Both the position numbers and the translations under genes were made by a program. DNA of 64,000 bases from Stenotrophomonas indicatrix (GTDB taxonomy: Bacteria; Pseudomonadota; Gammaproteobacteria; Xanthomonadales; Xanthomonadaceae). Below the pieces are notes generated by a model. That model had not been told where the DNA came from, made no database searches, and saw only the letters and a program-made list of their open reading frames with translations. Each line of letters starts with the position of its first letter. Within the stretch, counting starts at the first letter, position 1. The stretch is from the NCBI GenBank assembly GCA_041545745.1, contig CP168152.1, forward strand, positions 680,001 through 744,000. Reading direction: 5' to 3'. This document shows, piece by piece, positions 16,280 to 25,362 of the stretch.

Positions 16280-18832
16280 ATGACGTTTTCCATGCAGAAG
16301 CGCTCTCTTCATCACCGCACACAGCGTCCTCTCATCAGCCGCCCGCTGGGAGCGGCCATCGCCCTTGCCATGGCGGTGACGCTCAGCAGCTACGCCCGTG
16401 CTGATGATGGCGAGCCACTGCAATTCAGTGAAGGATTCCTGATTGGTGGCAAAGCCATCGACATGCAGCGCTATGCGCAGGGCAACCCGATGGAGCCGGG
16501 CGTCTATCCGCTGGACCTGCTGGTCAACGGCGAATTCCGCGAGAACCGCGACATCACCTTCGTGGCAGCGCCGGCACCGCAGGGCGCCGTGCCATGCCTT
16601 CCGGTGACGCTGGTGCGCCAGTTCCGATTGAAGGATGCCTACCTGACTGCACTCGATGACGATCCGACCACGTGCGTGGATCTGGCTGCGCTGGTGGACG
16701 GTGCCACGGTCAGTTTCGATGGTAGCGCATTGCAGCTGCTGATCACGATCCCGCAGGCGGCGCAGGCAAGTACGGCGCGTGGCTACGTGGCGCCAGAGTT
16801 GCGCGATCATGGCATCACCGCGGCCTTCTTTGATTACAGCGTCAACCACAACCGCAGCAATGCGCAGGACACTACCTCGGCCAGCGTCAACGCCGGCTTC
16901 AACCTGGGTGCATGGCGCCTGCGTCATCGCGCGTTTTTCAGTCAGGGCACGTACGGTTCGCACCACGATGTGATCAGCAGCCATCTGCAGCGCGACCTGC
17001 CTGCATGGAACAGCCAGCTGCTGCTGGGCCAGAGCAGCACCGGTGGCGAGCTGTTTGAAAGCGTTGCCTTCAGCGGCGTGCGCGTGGCTACCGACGACCG
17101 CATGCTGCCCGATTCGCTGCGCGGGTTCGCGCCGGTGGTGCAGGGCATCGCCGAGGGCAACGCGGTGGTCACCATCCGCCAGAACGGCAATGTCATCCAT
17201 GAAGTGACGGTGGCACCGGGCCCATTCTCGATCGAAGACCTGTACCCGACCAACTTCGGTGGCGATCTGGAGGTGACCGTGACCGAAGCCGATGGCCGCG
17301 AGCAGCGCTTCAAGGTCAGCTTCTCGGCGGTGCCGCAGGCGCTGCGTCCGGGTGCCAGCCGTTTCAGCGCGACCGCAGGTGCGCTGCGCGCGCCGCGTCG
17401 CGGGGGTGAAGACCTGCGCTTTGCCGAAGGTACCTATGTGCGCGGCCTCAGCAACCGTTTCACCGCACTGGGTGGCGTGCAGGCCAGCGAAGGCTTCCAG
17501 GCCGCATTGTTCGGTGGCGCAGTGAACACACCAATCGGTGCGTTCGGTGCCGACATCACCCATTCTCGCGCGCGCCTGGCCAATGGTTCGCAGATCACCG
17601 GCAACAGCCTGCGCCTCAACTTCCAGCGCTATGTTGCTGCCACCGGCACCAACTTCGGCCTGGCCGCACATCGCTACAGCACCCAGGGCTACCTCACCCT
17701 GACCGACTTCGCCGACGCCCGCCGCGACGACTGGGGCTACGGCCGCCGCGCGCGCCAGCGCTACCAGGTGAACTTCTCGCAGCGGCTGGGTGAGCGCAGC
17801 ACGCTGTCGCTCAGTGGCGGCCATGTGAGCTACTGGGACAGCGCCGACCGCCAGAACGATTTCCAGTTGCGCTTCCAGAGTACCTGGGGCCGCGCCAACT
17901 ACGGCATCTCCGCGATGCGCTACCAGTTGGGCAACGGCCGCCAGGACACCCGCTACTCGTTCAATGTAAGCGTGCCGCTGGGGCGTAGCCCGAATGCGCC
18001 GCGCGCCAGCAGCCTGGTCAGCCACGGTGCGAGCGGGCAGCAAGCGCAGCTGGGCCTCAGCGGTACGCTGGGCGAATCGCGCGCCCTCAGCTACAGCCTG
18101 TCGGCCAGTGATGCCAGCACGGGCCAGTCCAATTCCAGTGCGTATGCCGCCTACCAGGGCGGCCTGGGCAACTTCAGTGCGGGCTACAGCCGTTCGGGCG
18201 ACTACAGCACCCTGGTATTGGGTGCCGCCGGCAGCCTGGTACTGCATGCGGGCGGTGTGAACCTTGGCGCGCCGGCGGGCGACGGCTTTGCGTTGATCCA
18301 GGCCGACGGTGCGCACGGAGCGAAGGTAGGCTACGGCAACGACACCCGCGTGGCGCGAAATGGCTACGCGCTGTTGCCACACGTCAGCCCCTACCGCTGG
18401 AATCAGATCGACCTGGATCCTGCTGACCTGCCGCTGGACGTGGAACTGCTGCAGACCTCGCAGCGTGTCGCCCCCACCGCCGGCAGCATCGTGCGGGTGG
18501 CCTTCAACGCCAAGCGCGAACGCACGTTGTTCATCGATGCCACCGATGCCCTCGGCCAGCCGCTGCCGTTCGCCGCGCGCATCGAAGATGAGACGGGCCG
18601 TGGCTACGGCGCGGTGGGCCAGGGCGGCGTGATCCAGCTGCGCGGCGCGCCCGAACACGGCCAGTTGATCGTCGATCCCGATGGTCCACAGCGCTGTCGC
18701 CTGCACTACACCACGCCCGATGCCCCGGATGCCTACGGGCTGTCCTGGAGCCAGGCGGTCTGCACACCGCTGCCCGCGCCCAGCCCGGGTCTGCAGGCCG
18801 CTCTGGATGTGTCCAGCGCAGCGTCGTTCTGA
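16280..18832 (+). CDS. Outer-membrane fimbrial usher, locus 2 (FimD/PapC family)
   Basis: An 850-residue usher, paralogous to that at 9444. The ATG at 16280 (MTFSMQKRS) is chosen; 16292 is possible and neither has a clear ribosome site. A signal peptide ending SSYARA precedes the N-terminal domain LQFSEGFLIGGKAIDMQRYA. The barrel region contains FESVAFSGVRVATDDRMLPD and GPFSIEDLYPTNFGGDLEV. The C-terminal domain has YGAVGQGGVIQLRG with a cysteine pair (QRCRLHY, AVCTPLP). It heads a rightward unit with the pilin and adhesin that follow. Confidence 0.95.
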   Translation: MTFSMQKRSLHHRTQRPLISRPLGAAIALAMAVTLSSYARADDGEPLQFSEGFLIGGKAIDMQRYAQGNPMEPGVYPLDLLVNGEFRENRDITFVAAPAPQGAVPCLPVTLVRQFRLKDAYLTALDDDPTTCVDLAALVDGATVSFDGSALQLLITIPQAAQASTARGYVAPELRDHGITAAFFDYSVNHNRSNAQDTTSASVNAGFNLGAWRLRHRAFFSQGTYGSHHDVISSHLQRDLPAWNSQLLLGQSSTGGELFESVAFSGVRVATDDRMLPDSLRGFAPVVQGIAEGNAVVTIRQNGNVIHEVTVAPGPFSIEDLYPTNFGGDLEVTVTEADGREQRFKVSFSAVPQALRPGASRFSATAGALRAPRRGGEDLRFAEGTYVRGLSNRFTALGGVQASEGFQAALFGGAVNTPIGAFGADITHSRARLANGSQITGNSLRLNFQRYVAATGTNFGLAAHRYSTQGYLTLTDFADARRDDWGYGRRARQRYQVNFSQRLGERSTLSLSGGHVSYWDSADRQNDFQLRFQSTWGRANYGISAMRYQLGNGRQDTRYSFNVSVPLGRSPNAPRASSLVSHGASGQQAQLGLSGTLGESRALSYSLSASDASTGQSNSSAYAAYQGGLGNFSAGYSRSGDYSTLVLGAAGSLVLHAGGVNLGAPAGDGFALIQADGAHGAKVGYGNDTRVARNGYALLPHVSPYRWNQIDLDPADLPLDVELLQTSQRVAPTAGSIVRVAFNAKRERTLFIDATDALGQPLPFAARIEDETGRGYGAVGQGGVIQLRGAPEHGQLIVDPDGPQRCRLHYTTPDAPDAYGLSWSQAVCTPLPAPSPGLQAALDVSSAASF

Positions 18833-18865
18833 GTCTTTCTTTCCTTTCCCTATCTGGAGTTCTGC

Positions 18866-19375
18866 ATGAATCTGTTCAACCGCTTGACCCTGTGCACCGC
18901 TCTGTTGGCCGTGGCGCCGCTGGCCATGGCCGACAGCGCCACCCTCACCATCAGCGGCCGGGTGCTGCCCGGCACCTGCACGCTCACCGCCTCGCCGATC
19001 ACCCTGGATCCGGTCAAAGCCAGCGACCTCACCCCCGGCACGGACAGCCAGATCAAGGCCGGCGCGCTGGAGTTCAACGGCTGCGTGGGCGTGAGCAAGG
19101 CGGTGCTGTCCTTCGCCGGCACCGCTGCCGACGGCGATGCGACGCGCTGGAAGAACACCGAAGCTACCGACCCGGCCGGTGGCGTGTCGATCTCGCTGTT
19201 GTCGGGTACCACCGGCAGCACCTATCTGAAGGACGGCGACACCGGCATCGATGTGCCGGTGACCGGCACCAGCGCGCGTTACGACCTGAGAGCGGCGTAC
19301 TACCTGCCTCCCGCAGGCGTGCCCGAAGCCGGTGGGGTTTCCACGGAGATCGTGGTGACGGCGGACTACGAATGA
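18866..19375 (+). CDS. Fimbrial pilin subunit, locus 2 right arm
   Basis: A 169-residue pilin. The ATG at 18866 follows TCTGGAG. The signal peptide MNLFNRLTLCTALLAVAPLA is followed by DSATLTISGRVLPGTC, the second cysteine lies in FNGCVGVSK and the end is TEIVVTADYE. The last 45 codons are almost identical to the pilin fragment at 12562-12696. The stop overlaps the adhesin ATG (ATGA at 19372-19375). Confidence 0.93.
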   Translation: MNLFNRLTLCTALLAVAPLAMADSATLTISGRVLPGTCTLTASPITLDPVKASDLTPGTDSQIKAGALEFNGCVGVSKAVLSFAGTAADGDATRWKNTEATDPAGGVSISLLSGTTGSTYLKDGDTGIDVPVTGTSARYDLRAAYYLPPAGVPEAGGVSTEIVVTADYE

Positions 19376-20391
19376 GAACGAATGTACCCACGCCGACCAG
19401 AAGCATGATCAGCGCCGCGCGCCAAATCAGGCGGGCAAGGCACTCCGGACTGCGCATGGCGATCGGCTTGCTGTGTTCACTTGGCTTCTGCGCGACTGCA
19501 GTTGCGTGTACGACAAGCCGGGGTTACCCGATGAACTTCGACAAGACCTACAGCTCCTCGCCGCCCTCCGAGGGACGGTTCATGGATTACGGCAGTACCG
19601 TTGCCAACTTCAGCGAATGCAGTGTCCCCGGCCTCTATGATATGGCGCTCACGCTGGATATGCCTGGACTCAGGCCGGCAGGTACCATCAGCTATGACGG
19701 AATGACGTTGCCCGTTTACGACTATGCGGATGATTCGCCGTTGATCGGCTTTGCGTTCATGCAGGTCATAGGATGGTCTGCTCAACCCGTCACTCCGGGT
19801 AGTACCACACCGTATGTCATGGATATAGCGGCAACGGAGAGGCCCAAAGCCGATTTCAATTTTCGCGCCTACGCTTTCTCACGGGGAACTCCCATGCGCA
19901 CCTATGAGATGTCAGGCAGCCTCAAGATCGATGCGCCTGATTTTCCTTCGCTGGGACTCACGATTCCGCTCAGGATCAACCTGAAATTCCCACACGTCAC
20001 GTGCCCGCTGCTGGACGCGGCGGAGGACCTGCGGGATGTCGATTTCGCCGAGTTGTCCGCACCAGGCAGCACGGCAGGAGAGAGAGTGGTGGCCATTCGG
20101 ATGGATTGCGGCGCGGATGCGCCCCGGGCCAGGATCTCGTTGCATGATGCTGCAGACCCTGGCAATACCGGGAGCCAGCTGACACCCAGTGCGGGTTCGG
20201 ATGCCGGCGGTGTCCGTGTGCAGCTGATGCGTGCAGGCAGCGAGGTCCAGTTCGGCCAGCAGTGGGATTTCGACCCGGGGGTGGGCGGCATGCATAACCA
20301 CGAGTTCACGGCGCGCTACATCCGCACCACGGAGACACTCACGCCCGGCATCATCAAGGGGGAGGCGGTGTTGAACGTCGATTACTGGTAG
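19372..20391 (+). CDS. Fimbrial tip adhesin-like protein C, locus 2
   Basis: A 339-residue product starting at the ATG that overlaps the pilin stop. It has a basic N-terminal extension before a signal peptide (MAIGLLCSLGFCATAVA, then CTTSRGYPMNF). The N-terminal domain of about 190 residues differs from those of adhesins A and B. The C-terminal pilin domain has cysteines in HVTCPLLDA and RMDCGADA and ends PGIIKGEAVLNVDYW. This end signature and the place after usher and pilin indicate a two-domain tip adhesin. Ligand unknown. Confidence 0.82.
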   Translation: MRTNVPTPTRSMISAARQIRRARHSGLRMAIGLLCSLGFCATAVACTTSRGYPMNFDKTYSSSPPSEGRFMDYGSTVANFSECSVPGLYDMALTLDMPGLRPAGTISYDGMTLPVYDYADDSPLIGFAFMQVIGWSAQPVTPGSTTPYVMDIAATERPKADFNFRAYAFSRGTPMRTYEMSGSLKIDAPDFPSLGLTIPLRINLKFPHVTCPLLDAAEDLRDVDFAELSAPGSTAGERVVAIRMDCGADAPRARISLHDAADPGNTGSQLTPSAGSDAGGVRVQLMRAGSEVQFGQQWDFDPGVGGMHNHEFTARYIRTTETLTPGIIKGEAVLNVDYW

Positions 20392-20396
20392 CGGCG

Positions 20397-21041
20397 ATGT
20401 CGGGAGTTTCGCCAGCGTCGCAGGCGGATCTGACCGGCTACACCGCTACCGGCCGCGTGCGTGGTACTGCCGCTGGGTGTTTATGGCACCTGGTTGCAGG
20501 ATGGCGAGGGCACTCACGGCGCCTATATGGATACGAACGTGCAGTACGGCGGTTTCGACAACCGCGTGAGGGGTATCGGCCTGGAGCCGGAGCAATACGA
20601 TTCGCGGATGGCCAGGGCGTCGCTGGAGGCCGGTTACACGTTCAACGTCTGGCAGGGTGCGTCGAGCCAGCTGTATCTGCAGCCGCAGCTGTCGTATGTC
20701 GACTTCGACGCTGATCGCCATGGAACACAACTGCACGGCGATCGATCGTGCCGATGCCGGTGGCCTGAACGGGCGCCCGGGCTGTGCGCGTGTTCGGTCA
20801 TGGCGCTGCAGCTGGCACGTACCTGGGGGGGAACTGGCTGCGTGGCAGCGGCAACAGTGCATTGCAGTTCAACGGTGACAGGCTGGGCGCGGATGTTCTG
20901 CGCAATCGCTATGACGTGCAGGCCGGTGCCGAGCTGAAGCTGGGCCAGCGCTGGGGCGCATGGGGTGGCCTGACCGTGCAGCGGGGTGACCACGGTTACC
21001 GAAATGTGGGTGGCCAGGTGGGCCTGCGCATGGCCTGGTAA
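20397..21041 (+). pseudogene. Remnant of an autotransporter beta-barrel
   Basis: Three frames in succession encode pieces of a pertactin-type autotransporter C-terminus. The first is TGYTATGRVRG near 20430. The second is LPLGVYGTWLQDGEGTHGAY through SQLYLQPQLSYVDFDADRHGTQ (about 20464-20730). The third runs from about 20784 (GTYLGGNWLRGSG) to a natural end VGLRMAW and TAA at 21041. At least two frameshifts divide it and the passenger domain is missing, so it is not functional. About 200 barrel residues remain of the usual 270. It begins just after adhesin C, so the upstream part may have been lost by recombination with the fimbrial locus. Confidence 0.82.
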
Positions 21042-21050
21042 GCGACAGTG

Positions 21051-21124
21051 CCGGGGTCGGAGCCCATTGCTTGGCAATGGGATCCGACCCCGGGAAACCG
21101 GTAGCGCCGGGCCATGCCCGGCGG
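21051..21124. repeat. GGGGTC...GACCCC palindrome plus short GTAG element
   Basis: CCGGGGTCGGAGCCCATTGC and its inverse arm end at 21093. A GGTAGCGCCGGGCCATGCCC element follows (21099-21124). Together they fill the gap between the autotransporter remnant and the convergent oxidase gene and could terminate both. Confidence 0.7.
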
Positions 21125-21127
21125 GTG

Positions 21128-22513
21128 TCACCCCGGCGGCAGCACCTTGCCTGGGTTGAGGATGCCATCCGGATCCAGCGCGGCCTTGATCGCGCGCATC
21201 GTTGCCAGCGTGGCCGGGCTGAACGCCTGCGCCATGAAATCGCGCTTGGCCAATCCGATGCCATGCTCGCCCGACAACGTGCCGCCCAACGCCAGCGTCA
21301 GTTCGAAGATCTTCGGCAGCGCCGCATGCGCGCGTGCGTTCTCGTCGGCGTCGTCCGGGTGGTAGAGGATGTTGACGTGCAGGTTGCCGTTGCCGGCATG
21401 GCCGAAGGTGACGATGGTCAGCGTGTACTCGTGCGCTAGTGCCTGCACGCCGGCCACCAGTTCCGGAATGCGCGACACCGGTACCACCACGTCTTCGTTG
21501 ATCTTGCCCGGCGCGACGCTGCGCAGCGCGGGCGACAGCGCCTTGCGTGCGGCCCACAACTGATCGCGCGCGCGGCCTTCCATCGCCACGTCCAGTTCGA
21601 TCATGCCGTCGCCCTCGGCGGCGGTGGCCAGCGCCTGCAGCAGGTAGGGCAGGGTGTCGTGGTCGCCATCGGCCTCGACCAGCAGCATCGCGCCGGCTTC
21701 CGGCACGTCGGCACCGTTGAGGCGCAACAGCTGCAGGCTGCGTGCGTCCATGAATTCCAATCGCGTGGGAACGACCGGTTGCGACATCAGCCGCGATACC
21801 GCAGCGGCCGCGGCATCGGCATCGCGGTACAGCACGCGCAGGCCAGCCTGGCTGACCGGCAGCGGGGTGAGTTTCAGCGTCGCTTCCACAATCAGCGCCA
21901 GCGTGCCTTCACTGCCCACCAGCAGATGGGTGAGGTCGTAGCCGGTGGCGTCCTTGGTGTAGGCACCGCCGCAGCGGATCACCTCGCCGGTGCCGGTGAC
22001 TGCCACCAGGCCCAGTACGTTGTCGCGGCTGGTGCCGTACTTCACCGCGCGCGGGCCGCCGGCATTGCAGGCGAGGTTGCCGCCAATGCTGCAGATCTCG
22101 GCGCTGGATGGGTCCGGGGCCCAGAACAGGCCGTGCGGCGCCAGCGCCTGCTGCAGCGTTCCATTGAGTACGCCCGGCTGCACCACGGCGCAGCGGTCAC
22201 CGGCGCGGATCTCGAGGATGCGGTCCATGTGGGTGAACGACAGCACGATGCTGCCCGGTAGTGGCACCGCGGCGCCGGTGGTGCCGGTGCCTGCGCCACG
22301 GGCGACCAGTGCCACGCCATGCGTGCGGCAGGCGCGCACCAGCGCCTGCACCTGTTCGATATCTGCCGGCAGTGCCACGGCAGCCGGGCGCTGGTGGCGC
22401 CACGAGTTGTCCTGCGCGTTCGCCTCCAGCGCGCCGTCATCCATGCGCCAGCCATCGGCACCAAGCAGGGCGGACAGTTCGGCAATCAACGCGACGGGCA
22501 GGGCAGTACTCAT
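21128..22513 (-). CDS. FAD-linked D-2-hydroxyacid dehydrogenase (GlcD/D-lactate dehydrogenase family)
   Basis: A 461-residue flavoprotein that probably oxidises a D-2-hydroxyacid such as D-lactate or glycolate. The FAD-binding half contains GAGTGTTGAAVPLPGSIVLS and AEICSIGGNLACNAGGPRAV. The substrate half has GHAGNGNLHVNILYH and ends with LSGEHGIGLAKRDF and DPDGILNPGKVLP, the family signatures. The ATG at 22513 overlaps the stop of the DUF457 gene; the longer frame upstream is a shadow. The exact substrate cannot be read from sequence, and no glcE/glcF partners are adjacent. Confidence 0.9.
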   Translation of the reverse strand: MSTALPVALIAELSALLGADGWRMDDGALEANAQDNSWRHQRPAAVALPADIEQVQALVRACRTHGVALVARGAGTGTTGAAVPLPGSIVLSFTHMDRILEIRAGDRCAVVQPGVLNGTLQQALAPHGLFWAPDPSSAEICSIGGNLACNAGGPRAVKYGTSRDNVLGLVAVTGTGEVIRCGGAYTKDATGYDLTHLLVGSEGTLALIVEATLKLTPLPVSQAGLRVLYRDADAAAAAVSRLMSQPVVPTRLEFMDARSLQLLRLNGADVPEAGAMLLVEADGDHDTLPYLLQALATAAEGDGMIELDVAMEGRARDQLWAARKALSPALRSVAPGKINEDVVVPVSRIPELVAGVQALAHEYTLTIVTFGHAGNGNLHVNILYHPDDADENARAHAALPKIFELTLALGGTLSGEHGIGLAKRDFMAQAFSPATLATMRAIKAALDPDGILNPGKVLPPG

Positions 22514-23091
22514 GACGGATCTCGTGGGGCAGCAGGGGCGGGTTGAATCAGTTTCCAGGCAACAACGGCGCCGGCCAGCGGCAGCCACACCCAGCGCAGT
22601 TCCGACAGCAACGTGGCCACGCCGCGCGCGCTGAAGAACTGCGGGGCAAACGGAGAAACGCGGATCGGCCGCCACGGGGCGAAGAAGCGTTGTTCGCTCC
22701 AGGGCCAGGCCAGGGCGACGCCGAGGCCGCCGGAGGTCAGTGCGTCGAGCAATGGATGGCTGGCGGCGCAGATGAAGACGAACGTCGCCGCTTGAACGGT
22801 AGATGCCAACCTTGGTTGGCGCGGAACCGCCGACCAAGGTCGGCGACTACCAAAGAACGCCAGCAACGCTGCCAACACCGCCAGCACGCCGGCAAACATC
22901 AACGAATGGCTGGCGCCACGATGGCCGAAGGCATCGGCATACGGAATATGCAGGGCAAACGCCAGCACATCGGCATCGGGCAACATCGCCGCGACCAGGC
23001 CGGCAGCCAGCAGCCACGGCGGAATGCGACCGCGATCAGCAGCGCACCACAGCGCCAGCGGCACGGCGGCATGGGTAATGATCGAAGGCAT
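22510..23091 (-). CDS. Inner-membrane DUF457/YdjM-type metal-dependent hydrolase
   Basis: A 193-residue membrane protein with N-terminal MPSIITHAAVPLAL, LPDADVLAFAL, GHRGASHSLMFA and ASHPLLDALTSGGLGVALAWP. These histidine and aspartate motifs define the YdjM/DUF457 family, whose biochemical role is poorly known. Between the second and third hydrophobic segments the frame runs through a complete palindromic repeat (22799-22850), which adds about 18 residues (SRRPWSAVPRQPRLASTV) that are not family-like. The stop overlaps the start of the oxidase gene. Confidence 0.88.
   Translation of the reverse strand: MPSIITHAAVPLALWCAADRGRIPPWLLAAGLVAAMLPDADVLAFALHIPYADAFGHRGASHSLMFAGVLAVLAALLAFFGSRRPWSAVPRQPRLASTVQAATFVFICAASHPLLDALTSGGLGVALAWPWSEQRFFAPWRPIRVSPFAPQFFSARGVATLLSELRWVWLPLAGAVVAWKLIQPAPAAPRDPS
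22799..22850. repeat. Intragenic SMAG/REP element in the DUF457 gene
   Basis: GTAGATGCCAACCTTGGTTG runs to GACCAAGGTCGGCGACTAC and has both GTAG/CTAC ends. It closely matches the intergenic copy at 23126-23189. Here it lies inside an open reading frame without breaking it. Confidence 0.88.
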
Positions 23092-23125
23092 CAGTCATGC
23101 ACCGTGGTAGAGCCGGCCAGGCTGC

Positions 23126-23189
23126 GCTCTGGTAGGTGCCAACCTTGGTTGGCACAGAAGCGCCGACCAAGGTCGGCCTCTACCAGAGC
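23126..23189. repeat. Intergenic SMAG/REP element
   Basis: GCTCTGGTAGGTGCCAACC runs to GGCCTCTACCAGAGC, a long imperfect palindrome between the DUF457 and yraN genes. It is a sister copy of 22799-22850. Confidence 0.88.
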
Positions 23190-23201
23190 GGACGGTACCC
23201 A

Positions 23202-23570
23202 TCAGCAATCATCCAACCGGAACGCATCCCGCAGCCAATGCAGCTGCGGTGGCTCACCACTGGCTTCCACCACATCGAAACGGCACGGTGCATCGGCCAG
23301 CGCAGGATGTTCCTGCAGATACAGCTGTGCGGCATGCACGAGCCGTCGGCATTTGCGTGGATCGACCGAGGCTGCGCCGCCACCGAAGTCCTGTCGTGCG
23401 CGGTAGCGCACTTCCACGAAGACCACGGTGCCGGCGTCATCCATCACCAGGTCCAGTTCACCGCCGCGATAACGCACGTTGCGTGCGCGCGGCCGCAACC
23501 CGGCCTGCTGCAGATGCTGCTCGGCGGCGGCTTCCACCGCCGAGCCACGTTGCAGGTGCTCAGCGACCAC
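23202..23570 (-). CDS. yraN: YraN family endonuclease-like protein (UPF0102)
   Basis: A 122-residue protein with the restriction-endonuclease-like core [26 protein letters not shown] and [11 protein letters not shown]; the D, E and R/K residues match the family nuclease motif. Its cellular function is not established. The frame is open further upstream, but the only start giving the family length is the GTG at 23570, which overlaps the lpoA stop by 11 bases. The neighbours rsmI-lpoA-yraN are the classic association. Confidence 0.88.
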   Translation of the reverse strand: MVAEHLQRGSAVEAAAEQHLQQAGLRPRARNVRYRGGELDLVMDDAGTVVFVEVRYRARQDFGGGAASVDPRKCRRLVHAAQLYLQEHPALADAPCRFDVVEASGEPPQLHWLRDAFRLDDC

Positions 23571-25281
23571 CGGCGATCGGCATCGGCCGGCCACCGCTGA
23601 AGGTCGACCATGCCGGCTGGCGCAGGATGTTGCCGTTGCTGTCCAGGTACAGCGTGCCGGTGGCGCCGTCCAGGCCGCCTTCGGTGGCCAGCTTGTCCAG
23701 GTAGGCACTGATCTTCCACGCATCGGCGCCGAAGGCGAACAGGCGGCTGGCCGCGCCGCGCGCGCTGGGCAGGGTCTGCGCGACCTGGGCAGCGGACGGC
23801 ACGCCGGACACGCTGCGCACGTTCCAGGCTTCGTTCGGGTAGATGATGCCGTCCAGCGCCACGTCTTCTTCAACCTTGCCGCTGCCGGTGGTCAGCTGCG
23901 AGGTACCCACGCGGGTGGCACCACCGGCACCGGCCAGCGCCAGCTGCGGCGCCAGCAGGCGGGCCTGCGGTGCACGTACGGCCAGGAACACGGCATCGAC
24001 CGCGCCGGCATTCCGAACCTGCGCGCTGACATCCCCCACCGTTTCGCTGATCGCGATGGTGGTGGCGACGCTGCCGCCACGCTGGGCAAAGCGCTGTGCG
24101 AATGCGGCAGCGGCGCGGCGGCCGGTGTCGTCGCTGCTGTTGATCACCAGCGCCTTGCTGCGCTCGCGGCCACGCATGTATTCGGCGGCGACGATGCCAT
24201 CGTCTTCCGGTGCCAGCGAGAAACCGGCGCTGCCGGCCGGCGGCGCATCCTTGCCGCGGTTCAGGCCCAGCACCGGCACCGGCAGCTGCTGGCGGCCGTA
24301 CACGGCATCCACTTCGTCGCGGCCGAGCGGACCGACCACGAAGTCGGCGCCGGACGCTACGGCCTTGTCATAGGCGGCCAGCGCACCGGCCGGGGTACCG
24401 GCGGTGTCGAAGAAGTTGACCTCCGGACGACGGCGGGTTTCGCCGTAGTACGCGCTGAGCAGGCCGTCGCGTACCGGCTGCGCGGCGGTGGCCAGGCGGC
24501 CGCTGAGCGGCAGCAGCACCGCCAGCTTGGCCGGCGGGCGGTAGCCATCGCTCATTGCCGGCGGGCGCTTGCTGGTGTCGAACTGGGCGGCGCCATCACG
24601 ATCGAACGGGCGTGGCAGCGGCAGGCCACGGGCGATCAGCGCGCGGCCGGCGAAGTTGTACAGCGGGTCGTTGGCCGGCAATGCGGCGGCACGGCTGCGC
24701 AGGGTGGCATCGTCGAGGGTGCCGAGCAGCCCGGAGATGGCCGCCTGGTTCTCGCTGCGCGCAGCGCCGGTCAGGCCGGCATGCGCACGGGCGCGTTCGG
24801 TGGCGGCGCCGAACGCATCGCCGGTGGCCTGCAGGGCATTGGCGCGGGCCAGGTACCAGCGCGTGCGCAGGCTCGGGTGCACGTTGTCGCCATGATCCTT
24901 CAGCAGGGCCAGCGCCTGCGCCGGCTGCTTGTCGGCCAGCGCCAGCTCGGCACTGGCCAGCTGGTAACGCTGCAGGCTGGCACCGTTCACCTGGCGGGCG
25001 GTCACTTGACCCAGCAGGCTGCGCGCGCGGGCGCTGTCACCGGCCAGATGCCAGGCCCAGGCCGCATCGGCCAGGGCGTTGCTGCGGGCACCACCACGCA
25101 GGGTGGCGGCCAGCGCTTCCAATTGCAGGGCGGCGTCGCGCGGCTTGCCTTGTTCGATCAGCGCCAGCGCCTGGCTTTGGGCCGGCGATTCGGGCGCGCT
25201 GACGAGGCTGGTGGTGGCACAACCGGCCAGCAGCATCAACGACAGCGACAGGGCAGAGATGCGTGCGGCGGGCTTGTTCAT
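23560..25281 (-). CDS. lpoA: Penicillin-binding protein activator LpoA (outer-membrane lipoprotein)
   Basis: A 573-residue lipoprotein. The start at 25281 gives a lipoprotein signal [20 protein letters not shown] with the lipobox cysteine at residue 21; an ATG four codons upstream is possible. The N-terminal part is helical TPR-like. The C-terminal part is a periplasmic binding protein-like fold ([38 protein letters not shown]). In E. coli LpoA stimulates PBP1A transpeptidation from the outer membrane. It diverges from rsmI, and the start-to-start gap of about 80 bases must hold both promoters. Confidence 0.92.
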   Translation of the reverse strand: MNKPAARISALSLSLMLLAGCATTSLVSAPESPAQSQALALIEQGKPRDAALQLEALAATLRGGARSNALADAAWAWHLAGDSARARSLLGQVTARQVNGASLQRYQLASAELALADKQPAQALALLKDHGDNVHPSLRTRWYLARANALQATGDAFGAATERARAHAGLTGAARSENQAAISGLLGTLDDATLRSRAAALPANDPLYNFAGRALIARGLPLPRPFDRDGAAQFDTSKRPPAMSDGYRPPAKLAVLLPLSGRLATAAQPVRDGLLSAYYGETRRRPEVNFFDTAGTPAGALAAYDKAVASGADFVVGPLGRDEVDAVYGRQQLPVPVLGLNRGKDAPPAGSAGFSLAPEDDGIVAAEYMRGRERSKALVINSSDDTGRRAAAAFAQRFAQRGGSVATTIAISETVGDVSAQVRNAGAVDAVFLAVRAPQARLLAPQLALAGAGGATRVGTSQLTTGSGKVEEDVALDGIIYPNEAWNVRSVSGVPSAAQVAQTLPSARGAASRLFAFGADAWKISAYLDKLATEGGLDGATGTLYLDSNGNILRQPAWSTFSGGRPMPIAGGR

Positions 25282-25362
25282 GATCGGGTCCATGCGATGA
25301 GGGCAGCGGCCTTGGCCAGGTACACGCTAGGATTCTACCCTTGCCCCGTGAGTACCGCTGAA

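Noticed and set aside
16148..18706. Open frame of 852 codons antisense to usher 2
   Set aside because: Composition is that of an antisense shadow; the usher on the plus strand has all family motifs.
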